Assembly (NCBI GenBank): GCA_964644675.1
Contig: CAZXWK010000002.1
Location: 36,960-100,959, forward strand
Origin: CAZXWK01 sp964644675
GTDB taxonomy: Bacteria; Actinomycetota; Coriobacteriia; Anaerosomatales; JAAXUF01
DNA length: 64,000 bases
Direction: 5' to 3'
A program made the position numbers and the translations under genes. This document shows positions 6,910 through 20,400 of this stretch, piece by piece. The number at the start of each line of letters is the position of its first letter. Position 1 is the stretch's first letter. Below the pieces are notes generated by a model, which was given only the letters and a program-made list of their open reading frames with translations, was not told where the DNA came from and made no database searches.

Positions 6910-9174
6910 CTACCGCACCCCGCGCAGGCGCATCGAGAGGTGCCCCAGTTCGCCGGGATCGTCTACGGGCCCGCCATCGGGTCCGACCACGTGGAAGGTG
7001 TCGAGTGCCATTCCGTCGACGGTGAGGACCTTCGCCCAGCGTATGTCGAGGCCCGACGACGAGACGGCGCGAGCGAGATCGAAGAGCAGTCCGGGCCGGT
7101 CCGGGGCGGTGATTCGGACCGCCGTGTCCCATCCCGACCGGTCGATCTCGACGTCCACCGTCCCCGAGCGCCGCGCGGGGTAGTGGCGGCGTCGCTCGGC
7201 GAGTCGGGTCTGCAGCTCGAGCCGGTCCGCGAGCGCCGCCCGGAGCAACCGCTCGAGGTGCGCGAACGTCTCGGGCGTGATCGCGGCGCGCGTGGCCGAG
7301 GTGACGACGAACGTGTCGAGGGCGACGCCGGCCGAGGAGCCGTAAGCGTCGAGCGCCAGGATGTCGAGGCCCGCGAGCGCCATCGCGCCCGCGGTGCGAG
7401 CCAGCAGCTCGGCCCGGTCGCGGGCCACGATCGTCACGGCGTGTGTGCCGGGGGCCGGACCGGCGCTGACGGCGACGCGCGCCTCGGTAGCGTGAGGTGC
7501 GGCGGCGAGCTCGGCGACGAGGCGCGCGTGCCGCGACACCTCCGCCGGCTCGCGTGAGGCCAGGTAGCGGAGCGGTGCGCGCTCGACGAACGCCCGCTCG
7601 GCCTCGGACGCGCCTGCCATCGCCGCGAGCGTCGACGACCGGACCGCTTCACCTCGCGACGCGATGCCGGCCCCGTCCACGTCGTCGGAGAGGGCGGCGT
7701 CGAGGCGCGCGACGAGCGTGCCGACGAGCGTGGCCGTCCACGACGACCACGTCGAAGGTCCCGTGGCGAGCGAATCGGCGGCCGTGAGCACGTGTAGCGG
7801 CGCAAGGAGCTCGCGCTCGCCCACGCGGGCCGCGGCCGCGAGCACGTCGTCCTCGTTGTCGAGGTCGGCGCGCGAGGCCGTCTCGGCGAGGGCGAGGTGG
7901 AGCCGCACGAGTGACGCGACGGCGTCCGCGCCACGTTCGGGGAGCCCGAACCGCAGCGCTGCCTCGCGCGCCGGCCGGGCGCCCCTCTCGGCATGGCCGG
8001 CGCCGGACTCGGTCTTTCCCAGGTCATGCGTGAGCGCGGCCACCTGCAGCGCACGGCGGTGCTCGACGCCGACGACCGAGCGGCGCAGCGTGCCCTCCGC
8101 GGGCATGGTGCCCGCGAGCACCGCGGTCTTGAGCGAGTGTGCCCCGACCGTGAGCTCGTGCCCGAGCCCCGGTCGACGCAGGGTCATGAGGTCGCCGAAG
8201 CCCGGAACGAGCGCCTCGAGCCGGCGGGCCTGCGCCGCCTCCTCGAGTGCCGGCAGCGCACTCTCGCCGCGGTCGAGCAGTTCGAAGACCTGGTCGGCGG
8301 AGAGCGGGCCGTCGGGCTCGACCGGGACGCCGGCGGCACGGCGCCTCGCCCGTGCGAGCACGAGCGCGGTGTCGGCGAGCGCGCGCTGCACGTCGTCGGC
8401 ACCGGCTCCTGTCACTCCGGCTGCGTCCAGCTCGGCCGCCGCATCGAGCGTGAGCCGCGAGCCCAGGCCCTCCCGCGCGAGGACGAACCGTGCAGCGGCG
8501 ACGACCTCGGCGGCATGCGTCGCGAGCGTCACTTCGTCGAGCGTCGCGATCCCCGCCGAGACGAGCGCGGACGGGTCCGACATCGGCGCACCCCCCGCGA
8601 TCGCGGCCCGCCAGACGAGTTCGTCGTAGTCGCGCCGCCCGCCCGCGTCCTCCTTGAGGTCCGGCTCGAGCGCGTAGGGGCTTCCGGGTCGCGGCCGCGC
8701 GAGGAGTTCGGCGCTGAGCCTGCGTTCGCGCCTTCGGGCGTCGCGGGCCGCCGCCGCGAGCGTTCCTGCGGCCCACTCGATATCCCCGGAGAGGGGCCGT
8801 CCCGTGAGCGCGGCGGTGCAGCTCACGAGGTCGTCGCGCATCGCACGCAGCTGCTCGCGCGGCGAACGCACCTGGTGTCCGACCTTGAGTCCGGCGTCCC
8901 ACAGCGGGTAGAGCACCGCTTCCACGAACGGCTTCAGCCGCGACGAGGGTGCGTCGGAGAGCACCAGGATGTCGAGGTCGCTCGACGGCAGCAGTGCCCC
9001 CGCCCCCCAGCCACCGAGCGCGATCAGGGCCCACCTGCCGCGCAGCCGCGACGAGGCCGCCCGGGACAGTTCCCGGACGGCCTCGTCGGTCGCGGCGCAC
9101 AGCTCGCGCGCGGCCCCAAGTCCCGGCTCGCTGCCGGAGATCAGCTCGGACCGCCTCGCGAGGTAGGTCTTCAC
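6910..9174 (-). CDS. glnD: Bifunctional [protein-PII] uridylyltransferase / uridylyl-removing enzyme GlnD
   Basis: The nitrogen sensor that uridylylates PII under nitrogen limitation and removes UMP under excess. Domains in order: a nucleotidyltransferase domain with GGWGAG...SSDLDILVL (residues 54-72), a linker, an HD hydrolase domain (HDLGK near residue 383), and two C-terminal ACT domains (glutamine sensing) ending in DTFHVVGPDGGPV. At 754 residues it is shorter than the roughly 890 of enterobacterial GlnD. GTG start at 9174 lies one base beyond the glnB stop, so it is co-translated with its own substrate protein. It is the last gene of amtB-glnB-glnD. Confidence 0.93.
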   Translation of the reverse strand: MKTYLARRSELISGSEPGLGAARELCAATDEAVRELSRAASSRLRGRWALIALGGWGAGALLPSSDLDILVLSDAPSSRLKPFVEAVLYPLWDAGLKVGHQVRSPREQLRAMRDDLVSCTAALTGRPLSGDIEWAAGTLAAAARDARRRERRLSAELLARPRPGSPYALEPDLKEDAGGRRDYDELVWRAAIAGGAPMSDPSALVSAGIATLDEVTLATHAAEVVAAARFVLAREGLGSRLTLDAAAELDAAGVTGAGADDVQRALADTALVLARARRRAAGVPVEPDGPLSADQVFELLDRGESALPALEEAAQARRLEALVPGFGDLMTLRRPGLGHELTVGAHSLKTAVLAGTMPAEGTLRRSVVGVEHRRALQVAALTHDLGKTESGAGHAERGARPAREAALRFGLPERGADAVASLVRLHLALAETASRADLDNEDDVLAAAARVGERELLAPLHVLTAADSLATGPSTWSSWTATLVGTLVARLDAALSDDVDGAGIASRGEAVRSSTLAAMAGASEAERAFVERAPLRYLASREPAEVSRHARLVAELAAAPHATEARVAVSAGPAPGTHAVTIVARDRAELLARTAGAMALAGLDILALDAYGSSAGVALDTFVVTSATRAAITPETFAHLERLLRAALADRLELQTRLAERRRHYPARRSGTVDVEIDRSGWDTAVRITAPDRPGLLFDLARAVSSSGLDIRWAKVLTVDGMALDTFHVVGPDGGPVDDPGELGHLSMRLRGVR

Positions 9175-9175
9175 G

Positions 9176-9514
9176 CTACAGGGCCTCCGGGCCCCGCTCG
9201 CCGGTGCGGATGCGGACCGCCGCGTCGACGTCGATGGTGAAGATCTTGCCGTCGCCGATCTTCTCGGTGCGGGCCGCCTCGAGGATCGCGGACTCTGCCG
9301 CCTCGGCGAGCGAGTCGTCCACGACGACCTCGATCTTGACCTTGGGCACGAAGTCGACGGTGTACTCGGATCCGCGGTAGATCTCGGTGTGGCCCTTCTG
9401 GCGTCCGTAGCCGCGGACGTCGGTGACGGTCATGCCGGCCACGCCGAGCGCGTTGAGCGCCTCTTTCACGTCGTCGAGCTTGTGGGGCTTGATGATCGCT
9501 TCGATCTTCTTCAT
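9176..9514 (-). CDS. glnB: Nitrogen regulatory protein PII
   Basis: A 112-residue trimeric signal protein that binds ATP/ADP and 2-oxoglutarate and blocks the AmtB channel. The T-loop is GHTEIYRGSEYTVDF with Tyr51, the residue uridylylated by GlnD, in the standard position. The B-loop is KIGDGKIF. The neighbours amtB and glnD are its classic membrane target and modifying enzyme, so this should be called GlnK/GlnB-type rather than a carbon-sensing paralogue. A strong ribosome binding site (GAGAAGGAG) precedes the ATG at 9514. Confidence 0.95.
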   Translation of the reverse strand: MKKIEAIIKPHKLDDVKEALNALGVAGMTVTDVRGYGRQKGHTEIYRGSEYTVDFVPKVKIEVVVDDSLAEAAESAILEAARTEKIGDGKIFTIDVDAAVRIRTGERGPEAL

Positions 9515-9571
9515 GGTGGCTCCTTCTCTCGGTTGCGAACCGCGGGATGTCTCTCGGTCGGTCGGGAGGCG

Positions 9572-10810
9572 CTAGTCCAGGATGTAGCCCTCTTCGAGGT
9601 GCTCGCCCAGGTCCAGGCCGCGCTCCTCGGTCTCCTCGTCGACACGCAGCCCGACGAGCGCGTCGGTCACCTTGAGGATGATGAAGCTGAGGCCGAACGA
9701 GAAGACCCACGCGGCGACGACACCGACGAGCTGGTAGACGACCTGCATGGGCGCGCCGTAGAGAAGCCCGTTGCGACCGGCGGCGTTGATGGCGACCGTC
9801 GCGAAGACACCGGTGAGGATGGCGCCGGTGGTGCCGCCCACGCCGTGGATGCCCACGACGTCGAGGGCGTCGTCGAAGCCGAAGCGGTTCTTGATGAAGA
9901 GGCCGAAGTAGCAGACGCAACCGGCGATGAGGCCGATGATGATCGCGGCCCACGGCTCGACGTAGCCGGCGGCCGGAGTGATCGCGACGAGGCCGGCGAC
10001 CGCGCCGGACGCGGCGCCCAGCACCGTCGGGCGACCGGCGTGGAACGACTCGACCAGGACCCACATGACGAGGGCGGCGCCGGCGGCCACGTGCGTGTTG
10101 AGGAACGCGGAGCCCGCCAGGCCGTCGGCGGCGAGGGCGGAGCCCGCGTTGAAGCCGAACCAGCCGAACCACAGGATGCCGGCGCCGAGCACGGTCATCG
10201 GCAGGTTGTGCGGGTGGATCGCGTCACGCCCGAGACCCTTGCGCTTGCCGAGCAGGATCGCGGCGGCGAGTGCGGCGGCGGCCGACGAGATGTGGACGAC
10301 GGTACCGCCGGCGAAGTCCAGCGCACCGAGCTTGAACAACCAGCCGTTGGGCTGCCAGACCCAGTGGGCGAGGGGGCTGTAGACGAAGATCGCCCACAAG
10401 ACCGTGAACAGCACGTACGCCTTGAACTTCATGCGCTCGGCGATCGCGCCGGTGATGAGCGCCACGGTGATGATCGCGAACATCCCCTGATACATCGCGT
10501 AGACCGTGTGCGGGATCGTCGGCGCGAGCGGGGCCAGCTGGTTCGAGATGCCGTTGAGGCCCAGGTAGTTGAGACCGCCGATGAAGGGTGCAAGCGCGCC
10601 GGAGCCGTCGGAGAACGCGAGCGAGTAGCCGAACAGCGCCCACACGATGGTGATCGAGCCCATCGCGAACAGGCTGTGCATCGTGGTGGACAGTACGTTC
10701 TTGCGCCTGACCATCCCGCTGTAGAACGCGGCAAGGCCCGGCGTCATGAACAGGACCATCGCTGCCGAGACGAGCAGCCAGGCCGTGTTCCCCGAATTGA
10801 GTCCCTCCAT
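9572..10810 (-). CDS. amtB: Ammonium transporter AmtB
   Basis: An eleven-helix ammonium channel of 412 residues. Visible family signatures are AAFYSGMVRRKNVLS near the N-terminus, the first pore His in HWVWQPNGWL...DFAGGTVVHIS, and the second in DDALDVVGIHGVGGTTGAI. The ATG at 10810 follows GAGGGA with a 4-base spacer. The C-terminal cytoplasmic tail (GLRVDEETEERGLDLGEHLEEGYILD) is the segment that contacts PII in other species. First gene of the operon amtB-glnB-glnD. The upstream region carries GAAAC direct repeats (see the regulatory feature). There is no obvious cleavable signal peptide. Confidence 0.95.
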   Translation of the reverse strand: MEGLNSGNTAWLLVSAAMVLFMTPGLAAFYSGMVRRKNVLSTTMHSLFAMGSITIVWALFGYSLAFSDGSGALAPFIGGLNYLGLNGISNQLAPLAPTIPHTVYAMYQGMFAIITVALITGAIAERMKFKAYVLFTVLWAIFVYSPLAHWVWQPNGWLFKLGALDFAGGTVVHISSAAAALAAAILLGKRKGLGRDAIHPHNLPMTVLGAGILWFGWFGFNAGSALAADGLAGSAFLNTHVAAGAALVMWVLVESFHAGRPTVLGAASGAVAGLVAITPAAGYVEPWAAIIIGLIAGCVCYFGLFIKNRFGFDDALDVVGIHGVGGTTGAILTGVFATVAINAAGRNGLLYGAPMQVVYQLVGVVAAWVFSFGLSFIILKVTDALVGLRVDEETEERGLDLGEHLEEGYILD

Positions 10811-10901
10811 GGTGTCCCTCGCTTCTCGGTGCGCCGCGCCGGTGGTGTGCCGGCAGAGCCGCGGCGACGCCTGCATGACAGGGGAACCGTATGGGCGGCA
10901 T

Positions 10902-10917
10902 GTTTCGTGACTGTTTC
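10902..10917 (-). promoter_or_regulatory. GAAAC direct repeats upstream of amtB (GlnR-like)
   Basis: On the minus strand two GAAAC pentamers (complements of 10902-10906 and 10913-10917) are separated by six bases, an 11-bp helical repeat. Actinobacterial GlnR boxes use GAAAC elements in this phase, alternating with GTNAC. Here a clean GTNAC partner is not evident, so this is only a candidate nitrogen-control site. Confidence 0.35.
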
Positions 10918-11087
10918 CGAGGGTGGTCCGAAGGGTGAAACCTCGTCGCGCAAGGGAAACACAGTCGAAGTGCGGGGGACCCCGGCGGAACGGTACGCCG
11001 CTCGCTTCCTCGACGTCCTCTCGCCCGAGCAGCCGTCGGGCGTACAATGGAGATTCGGCCGAAACCGCTGCCGCGAAAGGAACCGGA

Positions 11088-14002
<2,915 letters not shown>

Positions 14003-14006
<4 letters not shown>

Positions 14007-15519
14007 CGCGCGCCCGCGACACGCACGCGCCACGCGGGGCGGCCGTCCTCGCGCTGCTGCTCGCGCTCGCGGCCGCTTCGCTCGCGCTGGGCGCGTGTGC
14101 GGCGCAGCCGGCGCACGAGCGCGACCCGCTCGCCGCCTCCGAGTCCGACGAGGTCGTGCTGCGCACGCTGCGCCTCGCGGGCGTCGAGTCCGCGTCGGTC
14201 GGCCGCAGCGGGCGGACGACCTTCGTGCGCGTGCAGGTCCCGGACGTGAGCTCGGCGGCCGACGTCGAGGTCGCGTGGCAGACCGCCGCCGGAGCGCTGT
14301 CGTCCGCCTACCCGCTCGCGAAGGAGTACGTCGTGCAGCTCGCGGGGTTCGGCGGCGAGCCGCTCGTCGAGATCACCCTGCCCGGCGGCCTGGCCCGCGA
14401 CGCGATCTCGGCGGGCGACGCGAAGAAGCTGCGCGCCGCCGCGAACGTCGTCTACTTGCCACGCTCCGATCGGTCCGATGCCGCGCGGCAGCTTCCCCCG
14501 GGCTCGGTGAGCATGACCGACGGCGGGGGAGCGGCCGGCTCGGCGATCGGCGTGCTTCGCGGGCCGTACCTCGACGCGAAGAACCGCGCCGCCGGGTTGC
14601 TCGGCGATGAAGGCCCGCTCGGCGATGCGGCGGCTGCGGCGACCACCGCGACCGCGGCCGCGCGCACGGCCGTACCCGGCCGTCCCGCGCCTGCCGACGG
14701 TGAGGACCCGGTCGCCGCGTTGCTGACGCGCGTGCAGGCGGCACTCGCCACGCCCCCCGGCAAGCAGGCCGACGGCGCCACCGAACTCGCCGACCGCGCC
14801 GCCGCGCTCGCCAAGACCGGCGGCACCGAGAACGTCCTGCGACTGCGCGGCTATCTGTCGCTCGTCGAGGCGATGACCGCCGAGAAGCCCTTCGGCGACG
14901 CAGCGGCTCCGGCGCGCCGGGTGGCACAGGCCGTCGAGAAGTCGCTGGTACCCCACGACGGGCCGCTCGCCGCGGCCGTGCTCGCGGCCGCCGATCGCCC
15001 GGACGCGCCGCCCGCNNNNNNNNNNNNNNNNNNNNNNNNNNNNNNNNNNNNNNNNNNNNNNNNNNNNNNNNNNNNNNNNNNNNNNNNNNNNNNNNNNNNN
15101 NNNNNNNNNNNNNNNGGCCGCTCGCCGCGGCCGTGCTCGCGGCCGCCGATCGCCCGGACGCGCCGCCCGCAGCGCGCGTCGTGACCCGGTTCGAGCGCGA
15201 AGCCGGGCTCGACACGTCGGCGAGCGCGGAGTCGTCGCCGTCGCTGCCCGGCGAGGTCTTCGCGCGACTCGCTGCCGCGGGCCAGCGCGAGGAACGCGTG
15301 CTCGTGTGGGACACACCCGACGGCCCTGAGAGCGTCGCGCCCGCGAGCTGGCTCGGCTACCGCCGCAGCGACGGCGCCGTGTTCTGGCTCGCCGGCGACG
15401 ACGGTCCGGCCGCGCTGACGGACGCGTCGGTCAGGGGCTGGGCGTGGAGCGCACCGATGGCCGCCCTGGTGGCCGCGGACGACGTGGGGCGCACGCTCTC
15501 GACCTTCGAGGTCAGGTAG
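14003..15519 (+). CDS. Lipoprotein of unknown function, interrupted by an artefactual N gap
   Basis: The N-terminus has a hydrophobic signal followed by lipobox ALGACAAQ, so it is an exported lipoprotein. As printed, the frame breaks at the 100-N stretch (15016-15115). The 55 bases before and after the Ns are identical (14961-15015 and 15116-15170). Merging them gives one continuous 453-residue protein: ...DRPDAPP joins AARVVTRFEREAG without a shift. Residues about 45-150 form a compact region (VVLRTLRLAGVESASV...VEITLPGG). The middle is Ala-rich and the C-terminal 120 residues form another folded segment ending TLSTFEVR. I do not recognise the family. It overlaps uvrA and is followed after one base by uvrC, so it is probably co-transcribed. 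Confidence 0.75.
14961..15170. repeat. Exact 55-bp duplication flanking a 100-N scaffold gap
   Basis: 14961-15015 and 15116-15170 are identical over 55 bases, and the Ns between number exactly 100, a conventional placeholder. This is the pattern left when two contigs that share a k-mer-sized end overlap are scaffolded without being merged. It is not a biological repeat. Confidence 0.92.
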
Positions 15520-15520
15520 C

Positions 15521-17386
15521 GTGATGGCCGAGCGCCCCACCATCGCCGAGCAGGTCGGGAGCGTTCCGGACTCTCCGGGTGTCTACCTGTGGAAGGACGC
15601 CGACGATTCCGTCCTCTACGTCGGCAAGGCGAAGTCGCTGCGCAAGCGCATGCGCCAGTACACGAGCGGCCAGGACGAGCGGGAGAAGATCCCGCTCATG
15701 ATGGAGCAGGTCGCGAGCTTCGACTACGTGGTCACCACTACCGAGGTCGAGTCGCTCATCCTCGAGAAGAACCTCATCCGCCAGTTCCGGCCGCCGTACA
15801 ACGTCGACTACCGCGACGACAAGAGCTACCCGTTCATCGCGCTCACGCTGTCCGACCCGTACCCCGCGATCAAGTTCACGCGCGAGAAGCACCGGCCGGG
15901 CACGCGCTACTTCGGGCCCTACACCGACGCCCGCGCGGCGCGCGAGACCATCGACACCGTGCGCAGGATCGTCCCGATCTGCCGCGCCACCTGCAACGAG
16001 TGGAAGTGGGTCAACGCGCACGACGGCGTCGGACGCGGACGCGCCTGCTTCGACTACCACGTCGGCCTGGGCCCCGGACCGTGCGTCAACGCGTGCACTA
16101 CCGCCGACTACGCCGAGAACGTGCGCCGCATCGAGCGGTTCCTCTCGGGCAAGCACGACGACCTCGAGGTGGAGCTCGAGCGCCGCATGGCCGAGGCGGC
16201 TGACGAGCTCGACTACGAGTCGGCGGCCCGCTACCGCAACCGTCTCGAGGCCGTCCACGCGATCCGTGGCCGCCAGAAGGTCGTCTCGGCGAGGCCGCTC
16301 GAGATGGACGTCATCGGCTTCTTCCGAGAAGAGACCGTCGCCGGCGTCCATGTGTTCGTCGTTCGCGAGGGCCGCGTGCTCGTGGGCAACGAGTTCGTGC
16401 TCGACAAGGGGCTCGACATCTCCGCCGCCGAGCTCGTCGAGGGCTTCCTGCTGCGCTACTACGAGGACGGCCCCGAGGTCCCGCGCGAGATCGTCCTCGC
16501 CGAGCTGCCCGAGGATCCCGAGCCGGTCGAGGAGTGGCTGAGCTCGCTCAGGCCGCCCCGCGCCGCGCGCGTGAAGCTCACCGTCCCGCAGCGTGCCGAG
16601 AAGCGCGACCTCCTCACGCTCGCCGAGGAGAACGCGCGCCACACGCTCATGCGCTTCAAGGTCCGCACGCGCTACGACGAGGAGCGCCTCAACGCGGCGC
16701 TGCTGCAGCTCGAGAGCGCGCTCGCGCTGCCCGCGCCGCCCCTGCGCATCGAGTGCTACGACATCTCGACGCTGCACGGCAAGGACTCGGTGGGCTCGAT
16801 GGTGGTCTTCGCGAACGGCCGCTCGGACCCCAAGAGCTACCGACGCTTCAAGGTGCGCCTCGACACCGGCGAGGCCAACGACGTCGCGATGATGGCCGAG
16901 GTGCTGAGACGCCGCTTCGCTCCTGAGCGCATGGCCGACGGCCGCTTCGGACGCCGGCCCGACCTCGTGATCGTGGACGGCGGCAAACCGCAGCTCTCCT
17001 CGGCGCTGGGGGTTCTCGGCGAACTCGGGCTCCAGGAGATTCCCGTGGTCGGTCTCGCCAAGCGCGAGGAGGAGTTGTTCGTGCCGTGGGCCGAGGACCC
17101 GGTCGTGCTCCCCAGCGGCTCGCCCTCGCTCTATCTGGTCAAGCGCGTGCGCGACGAGGCGCACCGCTTCGCGATCGAGTACCACCGCAAGCTCCGCGGA
17201 AAGGCGATGACCGCGAGCGCGCTCGATGAGATCGACGGCGTCGGCCCCACGCGCAAGAAGGCGCTCCTCAAGGCGTTCGGCAGCGTGAAGCGGCTCCGCG
17301 AGGCGAGCGTGGACGAGATCGCCGCCGTCAAAGGCGTCCCGCTCGAAGTCGCCGAGCGGATCGCTGCCGTCCTGCGCGAGGGGTAG
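15521..17386 (+). CDS. uvrC: Excinuclease ABC subunit C
   Basis: The dual-incision nuclease of excision repair, 621 residues. In order: a GIY-YIG nuclease domain (PGVYLWKDADDSVLYVGKAKSL, residues 18-40), a Cys-rich segment, a UVR helical hairpin contacting UvrB (around residues 207-240), an RNase H-like second nuclease domain (IECYDISTLHGKDSVGSMVVF and LVIVDGGKPQLSSA), and C-terminal helix-hairpin-helix repeats (IDGVGPTRKKALLKAFGS). The GTG at 15521 and the ATG at 15524 are both possible starts. It sits in one apparent operon with uvrA and the intervening lipoprotein. uvrB is not in the window. Confidence 0.95.
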   Translation: MMAERPTIAEQVGSVPDSPGVYLWKDADDSVLYVGKAKSLRKRMRQYTSGQDEREKIPLMMEQVASFDYVVTTTEVESLILEKNLIRQFRPPYNVDYRDDKSYPFIALTLSDPYPAIKFTREKHRPGTRYFGPYTDARAARETIDTVRRIVPICRATCNEWKWVNAHDGVGRGRACFDYHVGLGPGPCVNACTTADYAENVRRIERFLSGKHDDLEVELERRMAEAADELDYESAARYRNRLEAVHAIRGRQKVVSARPLEMDVIGFFREETVAGVHVFVVREGRVLVGNEFVLDKGLDISAAELVEGFLLRYYEDGPEVPREIVLAELPEDPEPVEEWLSSLRPPRAARVKLTVPQRAEKRDLLTLAEENARHTLMRFKVRTRYDEERLNAALLQLESALALPAPPLRIECYDISTLHGKDSVGSMVVFANGRSDPKSYRRFKVRLDTGEANDVAMMAEVLRRRFAPERMADGRFGRRPDLVIVDGGKPQLSSALGVLGELGLQEIPVVGLAKREEELFVPWAEDPVVLPSGSPSLYLVKRVRDEAHRFAIEYHRKLRGKAMTASALDEIDGVGPTRKKALLKAFGSVKRLREASVDEIAAVKGVPLEVAERIAAVLREG

Positions 17387-17472
17387 GCGAGCGTCCGGCG
17401 CGTCCCTCTCGCCCGTGCGGCGCGAGCAGCGGGTATGCTTGACGTGACGACCATGCCGCCGGGGGGAGCCGG

Positions 17473-20400
17473 GTGACGCACGCACAGCGGCACGCAGCCG
17501 AGATCGACGAGCTCGGCCGCGTCGACTACTTCCTGGACCAGCTCGCGCGTGCCGTCGAGCGTGGAGAGGTCCCGCGCTCGTCCTATGACGTCCTCGCTCC
17601 CCGCTACCTTGCCCGCCGAGAAGAACTCGTCGCCGTCATCACGGGGGCTCGACGTGCCGTCCCGCCCGCGGGCGTGGCGGCTCCCGGCACCACGGCTTGG
17701 GATCCGACCGGGCAGGCGCCGGGCGAATCGGTTGCGCCGTCGTACGCCGCGGTTCCGGCGGGCGGCGCGGATTGGGTCGAGGCCGTCGTCTCCGAGAAGG
17801 CCGCCCCCCGTCGCCACCGAGAGCCCGTGCGGTGGACGACGGTGCTGCTGTTCGTCGGGGCGTTTCTCGTGATCGTGGCGTCAGCCATCTTCGCCGCCGC
17901 CGTCTGGAGCTCGACGAGCCCCGTCTCCAAGCTCGGGTTCCTCGGCGCTCTGACCGCGGCCTTCTACGCTGCCGGGTGGTACGCGCGAACGAAGCTGGAG
18001 CTGAGGGCGGGGAGTGCCGCGCTCACGGTGGTCGCCTCGGCGATGCTGCTCTTCGACTGCTGGATCGTGATCGACGGCTGGAACCTCGAGGGCCTGCTGC
18101 CGTGGGGTGTCGCACTGCTGCTCTGCTCGGCGGTGTATTGGTTCACGGAAGTGCGCCTGGGCGACCGCTTCTACGGGGTGGCGGGTGCAGCTGCGCAAGT
18201 GGGCTGGTGGTGGCTGATGTCGGCCGGCCTGCACTGGCAGACGTCGGTACGCGTGGCGGGTATCGCCGTCATCGCGCTCCTGTGGCAGGTGGTCGCCGAG
18301 CGCGCGCGCAACAGCGACACGTTCGGATCGCTCGCGAGCGTGCTCCTGTGGGCGGCGCCCCCGGTCGAGCTCGTCGCCGCGTTCGCTCTGGCCGGTGACG
18401 CGCTGCTGCTCGGGACGTCGAACTGGACGCTCGCCGGGTGCGCCGCGACCGTCGCCGCATGTGCCGCGGTCGTCACGATGCGTACCGAGATCGTCCCGCC
18501 GGCGATGCGCCGGTTCGTCGCGGCCGGCCTTCAGCTGCCGGTCTTCGTGGTCGTTCTGCTCCCGGGCGATGCGTCCTGGTGGGCCGTGGCCGCCCTGGTC
18601 GCCGCGGCGCTCGTGTACGAGCTCGCCGCATTCCGCTTCGGCGGCGCGCCGTTCGCGGTCGGCGGACTGGTGCTCGAGCTCGTCGCGCTGGCGGGCGCGC
18701 TCGAGCTCCTGCACGCGAGCGATGTGCTCTCGATCGGCATCGTGGGCGCGCTCGCGCTCACGTGGGTGCTGGCCGCTCGGATCGGCGTCACGCTGGCCGA
18801 GAACCCGCCAGCCGCGCTGCCGAAGATGCGCGAGGCGCTCTCGGCCAGCTGGATCTGCGGCTACGTGCTGCTGGTCGCCGCGTCGCTGATGGCCGCGTTC
18901 GGCGGTGCGGGCCCGGCGCTCACCGACGTGCCGACCAGCGCGAGCGACGTGACGCTCGCCGCCGCGTTGCTTGCGCTGTGGTCGATCGCTTCGCTCGCCC
19001 GGCGCACGCCGGTGTTCGCGTTCACCACGGCCGCGTGGTCGCTCTACACGCTCGCCGCGCTGGAGGCGTGGGCGTTTCCGGGTGCGGCGTCGGCCTACTA
19101 CGCGCTCGCGCTCGCCGCGCTCGCGGCCGTCTGGCTCTTCGTCCGCCACCCCATGGCGCGCTTCTACCGGCTCGACGAGACCGCGTTCGGCTGGTCCGCC
19201 CGCGCGTTCGCGCTCGTCACGCTGCTCGTCGGCCTCGTGGCCGAGATCGACTCGGCGAGCGGGCACGCGACCTGGGCCGCCGCCGCGCTCGCCGCGGGGG
19301 TCGCGCTGCTCTTCGCGACCGATGCCGTCACCGGCGGTCCCGACGCCTCCGCCGCGCTCGCCGGCGCCGCTCTGGTGCTCTCGGCCGGTATCGCGGGTGC
19401 TCGCGCATGGTCGAACCCTTCGGCCGGCGCGTTGGCGGCCGCCGGAGCGGGGCTCCTCTCGGCTGGCGTCGCCGCGGGCGTGCGACGCACCTGGGCGCCG
19501 AAGGCGATGTTGCTCGCGGTGGCCAGCACCGGCGCCGCGACGATCGCGTGCGTCAGCGGCGTCGCCGGGCCGGTCCTCGCGGGCGCGCTCGTGCTGTGCG
19601 CGGCGGCGTGGGCGGTCTCGGCCTACGTCGCGTCGGAGGCCTGGCTGCTCGTGCTCGCCGGATTCTCGGTCCTCGCGGCCGCCGTCGTGGCGGTCGCGGG
19701 CTTCCATCTGACGTCGTGGGCGACGGTGGCCGCGGTGGGAGCGACCGGGCTCGCCCTGTGCCTGCCGGCCCTGCTCGCGCCGACCGGTCCCGACGGTCGG
19801 TTCCGCCGAGCAGGTCTCGCGCTCGTGGTCTCGGGACTGGCAGGACTGGGCGTGCTGGCGATGCTGTCGTGGCCGATCGCGCTATCGGGTTCGAGTATCG
19901 CGGTGCTGCCCTCGTGGATCCGGTTCGACTTCCAGCAGTGTGTGGTGGCGTGCGTCGTCGCAGGCGCGGCGGGCGTCGTGCAGGCCGCCCGGTGGCGGTT
20001 CGAACCGGGACTGTATGTCGGATGGGCGTTCGTGCTCGCCGGCCTGCTCGCGGAGTTCGGGGCACTCGATCTCGGCACCATCCAGCCGTACACCACGGCA
20101 GTCGCGGTCTACGTCGCCGCGATGGGAGCGCTGTACGCCTCGCGCGCACCGGAGCGGCGCGTCCCTCTCGCGGTGGACGTCGTGACGGTCGTCATCGGGC
20201 TCGGCTTCCCGGCGATCGCGACGCTGCGGGCCCCGCTCGGGATGGCCGGCTTCGAGAGCCTGGCCTGGGCGGTGGGGCTGTCGCTCGTCGCCATCGCGGC
20301 GGGCATCGTGCTTCGCGTGCGGACGTTCCTGTTCGCGGGCGCGGGAGTCCTGGTGCTGGTCGTGGGCTGGCGCTCGATCACCTACCTGGCGCAGGTCTGG

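Noticed and set aside
14961..15170. Direct repeat as a biological duplication or mobile-element target site
   Set aside because: The copies are identical, exactly flank a 100-N placeholder, and merging them restores the reading frame, so this is assembly.
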